NCBI GenBank assembly: GCA_964450185.1
Contig: CAYVCL010000031.1
Coordinates: forward strand, 1-32,722
Length of the DNA stretch: 32,722 nucleotides
Source of the DNA: RUG11237 sp964450185
GTDB lineage: Bacteria > Bacillota > Clostridia > Lachnospirales > Lachnospiraceae
Reading direction: 5' to 3'
Every line of letters begins with the position of its first letter. Position 1 is the first letter of the stretch. Under the pieces are notes generated by a model. It was not told the origin of the DNA. It searched no databases and saw nothing but the letters and a program-made list of their open reading frames with translations. Of the stretch, positions 16,820-23,504 are shown piece after piece. The position numbers and the translations under genes are program-made.

Positions 16820-17185
16820 TTAACCAACAATATCTGTAATATCTACCTTCTGTCTGTCATTTAAATGCTTATTTACATACAGTTCCATCATTTGCAGGTT
16901 GTCACGAAGACTTACCAATGACGGAATCGCTTTATCACTGGATATTGTTATAATATCAATCGCCTTCAATTCATCATACAATCTTGCCACTGCTGTCTGA
17001 ATTTTTTCTAACTGTTCTACGTTTACAAATTTACCCTCGTTTTTACGAATGTCCAGTTCAAATTCCAACGCCAGAAGGATTCCGGCATCTCTCGGATCGC
17101 TTTTTCCTTCTTTGCCTTTCTTCTTAATATCTTCCATCATAAGAACAATATTTTCCTCTGACATATCTTTGAATTTTCTTTCCAT
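16820..17185 (-). CDS. Small soluble protein of unknown function in GTPase operon, 121 aa
   Basis: Not recognised. Highly charged and helical by composition, without membrane segments or a signal peptide. It opens with MERKFKDMSEENIVLMMEDI and a lysine-rich linker (KKKGKEGKSDPRDAG), then a likely coiled region (about 45-110). GGGAGG at 6 nt supports the ATG. It is the last gene of a three-gene operon behind the two G3E GTPases and directly before the terminator, so a partner or adaptor role with those GTPases is an inference from position only. Confidence 0.7.
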   Translation of the reverse strand: MERKFKDMSEENIVLMMEDIKKKGKEGKSDPRDAGILLALEFELDIRKNEGKFVNVEQLEKIQTAVARLYDELKAIDIITISSDKAIPSLVSLRDNLQMMELYVNKHLNDRQKVDITDIVG

Positions 17186-17240
17186 AAAAAGTTCCTCCCT
17201 AATATTATCTGTTTTTCTTTGTAAATTATACTTGTTTCAT

Positions 17241-18191
17241 TTAGTTAAAATAAACAAGGTCTTCTTCTGCCGGTTCTGCTTTTTCAATCTTTTCTGCATA
17301 CAGCACCGGACCGTCCCCCTGATAATCTTTCTGATATTCGCAACCGATTTCTGCGGTCACGTAAATCCAATCTCTTACATTATAATCTGCAATCATGCTG
17401 TTTTCACATTTGCAGACAAATCCGATAAATCCGATGTCATCTGCACAACATGTCATGGCAAATCTTCCCGGCACAAAAGAACCTTTTGGAAGTTTTGGTG
17501 ATTTGTACACAACTGCTTTAAATCGAATCTTTTTCCCTACGTATTTCTGTGGGTTATCTGCTGCATCCAGATACCAAAGACCATAATCATCATCTTCCAC
17601 TTCAATCACCGGTGCATTGATGTCAAATGGCATTTCTTCCTCAATATCTGTATCCGGCATACCATCTTCTGACTCAAAATAAATCTGTGCCCTTCTGTTT
17701 ACCGCTTTGATACTCTTTCTCAATGCCGGTTTCTTAGTATCTTTATTACAGCGATTAAAGATTACCATATCCGCATCTGTAAAATGGCTCATCATCAGTG
17801 AACGCATATTATTAAGATACAATTCAAAGGTTGGTGCTGCTACGGTAGTAATTACCTGCACCAACTGCCATCTTCTTGGCATTAATTCAGATGACATAGC
17901 TTCCGGTGTCCACATTCCGTTATATTCAATAATAACTTTCTTTGGTTTGTATTTTTTTTGACATTCTGCGTAAAATTCTGCAGTTAACTGTTCTTTGTCT
18001 TCCACTTCTACCACAGAAATATTGCAACGCTTCAGTCCTTCTTCTGAATACTCTGTTTCTCCCTGTTCACAGGAAATCAAAAGCACCGGTTCTCCTGTAA
18101 AAAGATCTTCATCCTGTAATGTATCATTAATGAAAGTAGATTTTCCACTTTCCAAAAAGCCCATAAAAACGTATACTGGTATTTCTAACAT
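17241..18191 (-). CDS. G3E (COG0523-like) GTPase fused to a TIGR03943-like domain
   Basis: A 316-residue protein. The N-terminal P-loop GTPase has Walker A GFLESGKST (about 11-19), a beta-strand PKKVIIEYNGMW (Walker B position) and a guanine-specificity-like FNRCNKDT (about 145-152). The CxCC metal motif typical of CobW-type chaperones is absent (the equivalent stretch reads LISCEQGE). The C-terminal part (about 200-305) resembles the TIGR03943/DUF1980 (YcgQ-type) module, with KIRFKAVVYK and RFAMTCCADD. Both families are associated with metal, often zinc, homeostasis; the role here is inferred. A TTG frame extends 4 codons further, but ATG is preferred; the ribosome binding site is weak. It follows the His-rich GTPase by 24 nt. 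Confidence 0.78.
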   Translation of the reverse strand: MLEIPVYVFMGFLESGKSTFINDTLQDEDLFTGEPVLLISCEQGETEYSEEGLKRCNISVVEVEDKEQLTAEFYAECQKKYKPKKVIIEYNGMWTPEAMSSELMPRRWQLVQVITTVAAPTFELYLNNMRSLMMSHFTDADMVIFNRCNKDTKKPALRKSIKAVNRRAQIYFESEDGMPDTDIEEEMPFDINAPVIEVEDDDYGLWYLDAADNPQKYVGKKIRFKAVVYKSPKLPKGSFVPGRFAMTCCADDIGFIGFVCKCENSMIADYNVRDWIYVTAEIGCEYQKDYQGDGPVLYAEKIEKAEPAEEDLVYFN

Positions 18192-18215
18192 AATCTGTAC
18201 CAAGCCTTTCCAGTT

Positions 18216-19343
18216 TTAAATTCCAAATAATTCCTGAATTTTGTCTGTATCAAGATTTGTTCCGATAACACAAAGTCTTCCAGTATAATCCGCTGCTCCT
18301 GTTCTAACTTCATATTCTCCCGGAACTAAATCAAAGTGAATCCATGTTCCATCTTCTGCCGGCAAAATTCCTTTAGCACGAAGAATTGTTCCATATTCAC
18401 TGCCATTAGCAAGTTTTTCTAAAATTGCCTTTACATTGCTTTCTTCAAATTTGTGAGGTGTTTCTGTACCCCAGCTTGTAAATACATCATCTGCATGATG
18501 ATGGTGATGGTCATGATCGTGGCCACAACATTCGTGATCGTGGTCATGATGATGCTCATGGTCATGTCCGCAACATTCGTGGTCATGGTGATGTTCATGG
18601 TCATGTCCACAACATTCGTGATCGTGATCATGATGATGCTTATGGTCATGTCCACAACATTCGTGATCGTGGTCATGGTCGTGATGATGGTGATGTCCAC
18701 ATTCCGGACATATTTCTTCTTCCTTCATCATTTCATCCAACAGAGAATGTTCCTGTTCCATTGCCTTTAAAATCTGTGCTCCCTCAAGGCTTTCCCAAGG
18801 CGTTGTGATAATCACGGCATTTTCATTGTGTTCTTTGATTGCCTGCACACACTTGTCTAATTTTTCCATTGTCATATTCTGTGTACGACTTAACACAATT
18901 GTCTTTGCACTTTCAATCTGATTATTGAAAAATTCTCCAAAGTTTTTCATATACATAGCAGCTTTTGTAGCATCCACAACGGCTGTTGTACTATTCAAAT
19001 AAATTTCTACATCTTCGTTAACGCCCTGCACAGCCTTAATTACATCTGATAATTTACCAACACCCGATGGTTCAATGATAACTCTGTCCGGCTGATATGT
19101 GGTAAGTACCTCTTTTAATGCTGTACCAAAATCTCCTACCAAAGAACAGCAGATACATCCTGAATTCATTTCGGTTACTTCCACACCGGCTTCTTTCAAG
19201 AAACCACCATCGATTCCGATTTCTCCAAATTCATTCTCAATCAGTACAAGTTTTTCGTTTCCTAAAGATTCCTTGATTAACTTTTTAATTAAAGTAGTTT
19301 TTCCTGCTCCTAAAAAGCCGGAAATAATATCTATCTTAGCCAT
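18216..19343 (-). CDS. CobW/COG0523 GTPase with extended His/Cys metal-binding repeat
   Basis: A 375-residue G3E-family metallochaperone-type GTPase. Walker A SGFLGAGKTT lies at 8-17, the metal-site NSGCICCSL (CxCC, 63-66) follows, then IIEPSGVGK. At residues 212-283 a long His/Asp/Cys insertion contains CPECGHHHHH and four ECCGHDH-type units; a normal C-terminal domain (about 284-375) comes after. The family couples GTP hydrolysis to metal insertion or delivery (Zn, Co, Ni or Fe); the metal is not identifiable. At the usual NKxD position the sequence is LSRTQNM, a divergent specificity loop. First gene of a three-gene operon with a near-consensus promoter. The ATG has AAAGGGA upstream. Confidence 0.9.
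   Translation of the reverse strand: MAKIDIISGFLGAGKTTLIKKLIKESLGNEKLVLIENEFGEIGIDGGFLKEAGVEVTEMNSGCICCSLVGDFGTALKEVLTTYQPDRVIIEPSGVGKLSDVIKAVQGVNEDVEIYLNSTTAVVDATKAAMYMKNFGEFFNNQIESAKTIVLSRTQNMTMEKLDKCVQAIKEHNENAVIITTPWESLEGAQILKAMEQEHSLLDEMMKEEEICPECGHHHHHDHDHDHECCGHDHKHHHDHDHECCGHDHEHHHDHECCGHDHEHHHDHDHECCGHDHDHHHHHADDVFTSWGTETPHKFEESNVKAILEKLANGSEYGTILRAKGILPAEDGTWIHFDLVPGEYEVRTGAADYTGRLCVIGTNLDTDKIQELFGI
18495..18710 (-). repeat. In-frame tandem repeats coding the His/Cys-rich region
   Basis: Four imperfect units of about 39-48 nt, each containing a CATGACCA/CACGA-type stretch that codes for ECCGHDHxHHHDHD. Unit lengths differ by whole codons, suggesting in-frame expansion and contraction. 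This is protein-coding, not a CRISPR array. Confidence 0.85.
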
Positions 19344-19379
19344 GTTCTATGTCCCTTTCTATATTTTCGCAATATTTTT

Positions 19380-19408
19380 ATTATACCTCTATTTTTCAGT
19401 ATTTTCAA
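19380..19408 (-). promoter_or_regulatory. Promoter of the COG0523 operon
   Basis: TTGAAA (19408-19403), exact 17-nt spacer, perfect TATAAT (19385-19380), 36 nt before the ATG. It begins just after the terminator of the upstream tRNA-Leu. I see no convincing Zur-type dyad; a short ATATT/AATAT repeat just downstream is weak. Confidence 0.8.
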
Positions 19409-19422
19409 GTTTTGCAAATAGC

Positions 19423-19462
19423 AAAAAACTGCCACAAAATTAATTTCTTAATTCTGTAGCAG
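19423..19462 (-). terminator. Terminator of tRNA-Leu(AAG)
   Basis: 15-nt arms CTGCTACAGAATTAA and TTAATTTTGTGGCAG pair through two wobble pairs in the minus-strand RNA and are followed by TTTTTT. It starts 9 nt after the tRNA. Confidence 0.85.
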
Positions 19463-19470
19463 ATTCATTA

Positions 19471-19554
19471 TGCGGGAGATGGGACTTGAACCCACACGAC
19501 GTTGCCATCACTAGATCCTTAGTCTAGCCTGTCTGCCAATTCCAGCACTCCCGC
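19471..19554 (-). tRNA. tRNA-Leu, anticodon AAG
   Basis: An 84-nt class II tRNA with a seven-base acceptor stem GCGGGAG / CTCCCGC plus discriminator A. It has the D-arm GGAATTGGCAGAC and the anticodon stem CTAGA / TCTAG around loop CTAAGGA, giving anticodon AAG (probably modified to IAG). A long variable arm and the T-arm GTGGGTTCAAGTCCCAT follow. The 3' CCA is not encoded. A single-tRNA unit with its own promoter and terminator. Confidence 0.95.
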
Positions 19555-19591
19555 ATGTATTAAGTTTTACTGCCTCAGCAGTACAAACGTT

Positions 19592-19620
19592 AGTTTACTA
19601 CCTTTGACAAGATTTGTCAA
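19592..19620 (-). promoter_or_regulatory. Promoter of tRNA-Leu(AAG)
   Basis: Consensus TTGACA (19620-19615), 17-nt spacer, TAAACT (19597-19592). The -35 box is part of a short dyad TTGACA-AATCT-TGTCAA. Confidence 0.75.
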
Positions 19621-19710
19621 TAGGTTTTTTAAAAAAATTTTATAAATTGTTGGAATTATTTAAATAGTGGTAAAAATAGGGACAATTAATGAGGTCATAT
19701 GTAATTTTCT

Positions 19711-20151
19711 TTATACATCAATCCACTGGATAAATGCCGTTTTATCCGAGCTGTTATATCCGGCATTCTTGTAAAAATTCAATGTTTTTTCTTCTTTCGA
19801 ACCAGTCAGCAACATCATTTTATAACAATTATTCTCTTCTGCTATTTGTTTTGCATAGTTTAAGCAATCTGTTGCATACCCTTTGCCACGACAATCCTTG
19901 TGTGTAACCACATTTTCTATAAAGGCATACGGTCTTACATTTCTTGTCAAATTAGGTATAATAACGCACACACAGGAAGATACAATTTTCCCATCAATTT
20001 CGCACACAATAAGATGATGCTCCGTATCTGTTATTATCTTTTCCCAAGTCTTTTTTAAGTGTTCTGATTCTTCCGGTACCTCTTTTTCATGTAGATACAA
20101 ATACAGTTCCAGAATTTCTTTTAAATCATCTTTGCATGCTTCTCTTATCAT
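19711..20151 (-). CDS. GNAT-family N-acetyltransferase (small)
   Basis: A 146-residue single GNAT domain. It opens MIREACKDDLKEILELYLYL and has the acetyl-CoA motif A VVTHKDCRGKGYATDCLNYA (about 87-106) and a later FYKNAGY motif. The acceptor is unknown. GGGAGG at 9 nt fixes the ATG, which lies 25 nt inside the end of the upstream GNAT gene, so the pair is translationally coupled. A longer frame to 20172 has no site. Confidence 0.85.
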   Translation of the reverse strand: MIREACKDDLKEILELYLYLHEKEVPEESEHLKKTWEKIITDTEHHLIVCEIDGKIVSSCVCVIIPNLTRNVRPYAFIENVVTHKDCRGKGYATDCLNYAKQIAEENNCYKMMLLTGSKEEKTLNFYKNAGYNSSDKTAFIQWIDV

Positions 20152-20671
20152 AATATATATCCTCCCATTCATTCCTCGTTATCGCATATGCATAAGAAAT
20201 CTTATTTTTTTCGTCTTCATACTCTTTCACTTTCGTCATACCATTTGCGATGGCTGTAGAATACGAACCTACATTAGTATATTTCATGTAAGAGTACAGA
20301 CAATCATATTGGGTATTTTCAAATGCCCAATCTCTAACAGCCTTCGCCGCTTCACTTCCAAATCCTCTTCTCCAATATTTCTTATGAATATGATACCCTA
20401 TTTCCGGAAGCAATTCTCCATCAATATTCTGGATTGTTACTCCACAGTCACCTATAAACCCACCAGTACTTTTTAGAATAACAGCCCATAAGCCAAATCC
20501 ATATTCTTTGTAGTTTTTAAGATTCCATGTAATCCAACCTTTTGTACGTTCTTCATCAAAAGGCTTCGGATAATGCTGCATCGTTTCTGGGTCTGACATA
20601 ATTTCAAATAGTGCGTCAAAATCATCCAGCGTATATTCTCTTAATATTAGTCTTTCTGTTTCAATGACCAT
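20126..20671 (-). CDS. GNAT-family N-acetyltransferase, RimJ/RimL type
   Basis: A 181-residue protein beginning MVIETERLILREYTLDDFDA, the typical start of RimJ/RimL-like acetyltransferases. GFIGDCGV, EIGYHIHKKYWRRGFGSEAA (acetyl-CoA-binding motif A) and NVGSYSTAIANGMTKV follow. Family members modify ribosomal-protein N-termini or small molecules; which one here is unknown. AAGGGAG at 7 nt supports the ATG. The next GNAT gene overlaps its end. Confidence 0.86.
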   Translation of the reverse strand: MVIETERLILREYTLDDFDALFEIMSDPETMQHYPKPFDEERTKGWITWNLKNYKEYGFGLWAVILKSTGGFIGDCGVTIQNIDGELLPEIGYHIHKKYWRRGFGSEAAKAVRDWAFENTQYDCLYSYMKYTNVGSYSTAIANGMTKVKEYEDEKNKISYAYAITRNEWEDIYYDKRSMQR

Positions 20672-20699
20672 TTTGATTCTCCCTTAATGTTACTCATTT

Positions 20700-20762
20700 T
20701 TATATAATATCCCAAATCTCTGTCAGATTATCAACCACATAATCAGCTTTTTCTTCATTATT
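20700..20762 (-). pseudogene. Probable C-terminal remnant of a HAD-type hydrolase
   Basis: In the 101-nt gap between two GNAT genes, one minus-strand frame reads NNEEKADYVVDNLTEIWDII followed by TAA. A stop directly precedes this stretch and there is no start codon. ADYVVDNLTEI resembles the last helix of HAD-superfamily phosphatases, in which an Ala-Asp-Tyr-hydrophobic sequence precedes the C-terminus. Only about 20 codons survive, so this is suggestive rather than proven. Confidence 0.45.
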
Positions 20763-20772
20763 TCACCTTTCC

Positions 20773-21243
20773 TTAATTGCACAAATCCAATCTATCTCTA
20801 TAAAACCGTACTACCTTAACGTTCCCATCCATTTCCGTAGAACCTATGGAAAAACCACATTTTTCTGTATAAAACTTCACATTTTCTTCCTTATCTACCG
20901 GTGTTACTAAAGTAAATTTTTTCCAGTCTTCGTAATAAGATAATGCAAATTGAAAAGCTTTCGTTCCAATTCCTTTTCCTTGATATTCTGGTATTACACA
21001 CAAGCAACCAACTTCATATATCCCATTTTCCATCCCCATACAAGAAATCGCACCAACCGGCTTATCATCGCATAAAATCACAAACTTAGGATAACGTATA
21101 ATTGACTTCTCCATCATTTCTTTGGTTTTACCATATCCGGGACATTCACCATATTTTACATAATCGCTATAAAACGCCGCATTATAAATATTTATTAGTA
21201 ATTGTGCATCTTCTATATTAGCTTTTCTATATGCAAGAACCAT
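20773..21243 (-). CDS. GNAT-family N-acetyltransferase
   Basis: A 156-residue GNAT domain with MVLAYRKANIEDAQLLINIY at the start. Motif A VGCLCVIPEYQGKGIGTKAF lies at about 80-99, and FTLVTPVDKEENVKFYTEKC follows. Substrate unknown. The AGGAGG site at 8 nt decides the start; a frame extending to 21312 runs into upstream non-coding DNA. Three GNAT genes lie in tandem here, with this one separated from the next by a decayed HAD-like fragment. Confidence 0.86.
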   Translation of the reverse strand: MVLAYRKANIEDAQLLINIYNAAFYSDYVKYGECPGYGKTKEMMEKSIIRYPKFVILCDDKPVGAISCMGMENGIYEVGCLCVIPEYQGKGIGTKAFQFALSYYEDWKKFTLVTPVDKEENVKFYTEKCGFSIGSTEMDGNVKVVRFYRDRLDLCN

Positions 21244-21365
21244 AATAATCTCCTCCTTAAATTTAAATGTACCACTTACAGATAAAGCAGATGTTTTTGC
21301 CAAAGTTTTCAAGCCAAAGGCGGTGTAACAAAGTGTAACACAAAAATTTCATACTGACAAAAGAA

Positions 21366-21391
21366 AAAAGCCTTGAATACTCAAGGCTTTT
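21366..21391 (-). terminator. Terminator of tRNA-Leu(CAG)
   Basis: Perfect 11-bp stem AAAAGCCTTGA / TCAAGGCTTTT with a 4-nt loop and trailing T-run on the minus strand, 14 nt after the tRNA. Confidence 0.9.
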
Positions 21392-21404
21392 CTTTCAAAA
21401 GCAA

Positions 21405-21488
21405 TGCGGAAGATGGGACTTGAACCCACACAGGCCGAAGCCTACAAGAACCTGAATCTTGCTCGTCTGCCAATTCCGACACTTCCGC
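21405..21488 (-). tRNA. tRNA-Leu, anticodon CAG
   Basis: 84 nt with acceptor GCGGAAG / CTTCCGC and discriminator A. The anticodon stem CAAGA / TCTTG holds the loop TTCAGGT, giving anticodon CAG. The long variable arm is AGGCTTCGGCCT-like and the T-arm is GTGGGTTCAAGTCCCAT. No encoded CCA. It is very similar in its D- and T-arms to the other tRNA-Leu 1.9 kb away. Confidence 0.95.
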
Positions 21489-21501
21489 ATGACCATTAAT
21501 T

Positions 21502-21530
21502 ATGTTATCAAGTTTTTGCAGAAATGTCAA
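21502..21530 (-). promoter_or_regulatory. Promoter of tRNA-Leu(CAG)
   Basis: Consensus TTGACA (21530-21525), 17-nt spacer, TAACAT (21507-21502), 14 nt before the mature 5' end. Confidence 0.75.
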
Positions 21531-21578
21531 TCATAATTTTCAAAATTTTTTAGAAAATTGCGAAAACTTCATTTCCGG

Positions 21579-22652
21579 CTATGCGCCGAAAATACGCTGA
21601 AATTCTTCATCTTCACACAAAATTTTTTTCGCCAGTTCTCTGTACTGTTCTTCATGAATGTAAGTATGACGATAGGGTTTGATAGATGGTGCCAAGTCAA
21701 TGGCCTTCATAAAATCTTCCCGCTTTAATCCCAGTGTAGCTGCATAATCAAAAAATCCTGTATTGGTAAATATGGTGTGAATTCGCTTATATCTGTGATT
21801 CTGCACCAAACTCATCAAATAAGTTGCAAGCCCTACCTGTATTCCATGAAGCTGTGGTACTTCTAAAATTTTATCTAAAGCATGGGAAATCAAATGCTCG
21901 CTTCCACTGGATGGTGCGCTGTTCCCTGCTATTTCGTTGGCAATACCACTCAATGCAAGAGAATCCACCAATTCTCTTAAAAACAAATCATCTTTAATAC
22001 TGTTACTTTCAAATGATGTGCGCACAAAACTGTTGACTGCTTTTTTCGCAATCATCATTGCAAAGTCATTCAAAGTATCATATCCCTGTTTGTCTTCATA
22101 CAACCAGTCATACAACGCTGTAATCTTTGATACCAAATCACCAATACCGGAATAAATAAATTTATCCGGCGCACTTTTTATTACGTCGGTATCCACAATA
22201 ATTCCATATGCAAGTCTTGCCGGTACGGAGGTTCTTTTCCCTTCTACCAGCAAGGAAGCACTGGAACTGGAAAATCCATCACTAGAAGCGGAGGTAGGAA
22301 TGCTGATGAATGGCATCTTTCTTAAATATGCTGCATATTTTGCCACATCAATCACTTTACCTCCGCCAATTCCTAAAATAGCCTGAGTTTTTGTATTAAT
22401 TCCAAAAGCCAATTCCACAATGTCATTGATATCGGTAGAATCCAATTCTCTGTAATCCAACAGTTTAATATCATTTTCCTTTAAGGATTCCATAACCGTT
22501 GCCCCAAACATATCAATTAGTCCATTTCCAAAGAACACTACCACACTGTGAAATTCGTTTTCTTTTAAATATTTTCCTATTTCACCTAGCGTTCCACTTC
22601 CCACCTTCAAAATCGATGGTATGGAAATCCTGCTTCCCATCACATTCTTCAT
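21579..22652 (-). CDS. Glycerol-1-phosphate dehydrogenase (EgsA/AraM-like)
   Basis: A 357-residue member of the iron/zinc alcohol dehydrogenase superfamily, sn-glycerol-1-phosphate dehydrogenase branch. It has the nucleotide-binding GIGGGKVIDVAKY and the branch-specific IPTSASSDGFSSSSAS. Metal ligands lie in SGSEHLISHAL and LHGIQVG. It would reduce dihydroxyacetone phosphate to G1P. In Bacillus AraM makes G1P for heptaprenylglyceryl phosphate; the use here is unknown. The ATG at 22652 has GAGGG at 5 nt; the frame opens 4 codons earlier at a GTG overlapping that site, which I reject. The gene starts 15 nt after a small orphan gene. Confidence 0.85.
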   Translation of the reverse strand: MKNVMGSRISIPSILKVGSGTLGEIGKYLKENEFHSVVVFFGNGLIDMFGATVMESLKENDIKLLDYRELDSTDINDIVELAFGINTKTQAILGIGGGKVIDVAKYAAYLRKMPFISIPTSASSDGFSSSSASLLVEGKRTSVPARLAYGIIVDTDVIKSAPDKFIYSGIGDLVSKITALYDWLYEDKQGYDTLNDFAMMIAKKAVNSFVRTSFESNSIKDDLFLRELVDSLALSGIANEIAGNSAPSSGSEHLISHALDKILEVPQLHGIQVGLATYLMSLVQNHRYKRIHTIFTNTGFFDYAATLGLKREDFMKAIDLAPSIKPYRHTYIHEEQYRELAKKILCEDEEFQRIFGA

Positions 22653-22667
22653 ATTCGCCCTCACACA

Positions 22668-22946
22668 TTAAGATTCTTTGCCTTCCATAATAGCTGCTAA
22701 TACTTTATCATCTCTTGCCTGATTGATTCTGCTCAACACATCTTCAGCATAACTGGTGGTAGGATCTTTCTTCTGTTCCTCAGCCACAGCACTTACTTCT
22801 TCTGCGCTTCCTTCCACTTCCAGCGGAAGATACATTTCATTTCCTTCTTCGCCAATGATGTTTTTCTTTTCTTCATAGTTACAATTATACCACTTTACAA
22901 TATTTTTATGCTCTCTTTTGTTACGGATATCGATTAAATCTTCCAT
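22668..22946 (-). CDS. Small acidic protein of unknown function, 92 aa
   Basis: Not recognised. It begins MEDLIDIRNKREHKNIVKWY, and the middle is very acidic (EEVSAVAEEQKKD). The tail is predicted helical (AEDVLSRINQARDDKVLAAI). No membrane segment. The start is chosen by GTGAGGGAA immediately upstream; a frame 3 codons longer exists. It lies 25 nt after the Hpt gene and 15 nt before the glycerol-1-phosphate dehydrogenase gene, probably in the same transcript. Confidence 0.7.
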   Translation of the reverse strand: MEDLIDIRNKREHKNIVKWYNCNYEEKKNIIGEEGNEMYLPLEVEGSAEEVSAVAEEQKKDPTTSYAEDVLSRINQARDDKVLAAIMEGKES

Positions 22947-22971
22947 TTCCCTCACTCCTTTATTCTAACAA

Positions 22972-23379
22972 TCAACAACCAAAACTTTCAAAAAATTCTA
23001 TCTGCTCCGCCTCGGATTTATCCTTACAAAAGGCGGTTAGCTTCTGCAGCAAAGTAAGATATTCGTTTAACAATCCATCTGTCTTTTCATGGATTAGACC
23101 TATATTATCTTCTTTACCTGCAAATTCCATCTCCTTTGCATGTGCCGATAATTCCATTGCCCCAATGGAAGCAGCCGAACTTTTTAAGCCGTGAACAGCG
23201 GTAATATAGTCCTGCCACTGCTCTTCTTTATACAGTTTTTTAATAAGAGGAAGCTTTCTTCTTCCCTCATTAATAAATACTGTCAAGATATTTTGATATA
23301 ATTCTGCGCTATCACCGCAGGCTTCAATCCCTTTATCAAGCTCTATTTGCGTTGGAAATAAAATATTTTCCTCTGCCAT
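22972..23379 (-). CDS. Hpt (histidine phosphotransfer) domain protein
   Basis: A 135-residue stand-alone Hpt protein. The phosphoacceptor motif AVHGLKSSAASIGAMELSAH (His in HGLKSSA, about residue 65) is intact, flanked by helices typical of the four-helix Hpt fold. Such proteins relay phosphate between response-regulator receiver domains. No histidine kinase or receiver gene is in the window, so partners are encoded elsewhere. AGGAGG at 8 nt sets the ATG; the longer frame to 23451 crosses the promoter. First gene of the Hpt, 92-aa, G1P-dehydrogenase run. Confidence 0.88.
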   Translation of the reverse strand: MAEENILFPTQIELDKGIEACGDSAELYQNILTVFINEGRRKLPLIKKLYKEEQWQDYITAVHGLKSSAASIGAMELSAHAKEMEFAGKEDNIGLIHEKTDGLLNEYLTLLQKLTAFCKDKSEAEQIEFFESFGC

Positions 23380-23415
23380 GGAATCAGCCTCCTTTTCGCC
23401 ATTGTTATATATTAA

Positions 23416-23444
23416 ATTATAACACAAAGCGACTTTTTTTGCAA
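23416..23444 (-). promoter_or_regulatory. Promoter of the Hpt operon
   Basis: TTGCAA (23444-23439), 17-nt spacer, extended -10 TGT-TATAAT (23421-23416), 36 nt before the Hpt ATG. Confidence 0.8.
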
Positions 23445-23504
23445 TTTGCACAGAATACTTATTTTATTTTTTACATTTTCTTATCAATTTCACTATATTT
23501 TTGT

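Noticed and set aside
18495..18710. CRISPR-like regular repeats
   Set aside because: Units are in-frame coding repeats of varying length with no unique spacers.
18431..18770. Open frames on both strands across the His-rich repeats (rows of Met, Thr, Ile, Val)
   Set aside because: They are out-of-frame readings of the CAT/GAC repeats in the COG0523 GTPase gene, with no ribosome binding site and extreme composition.
19344..19408. Zur or cobalamin control site before the COG0523 operon
   Set aside because: No convincing long dyad or B12-box-type sequence; only a weak ATATT/AATAT repeat.
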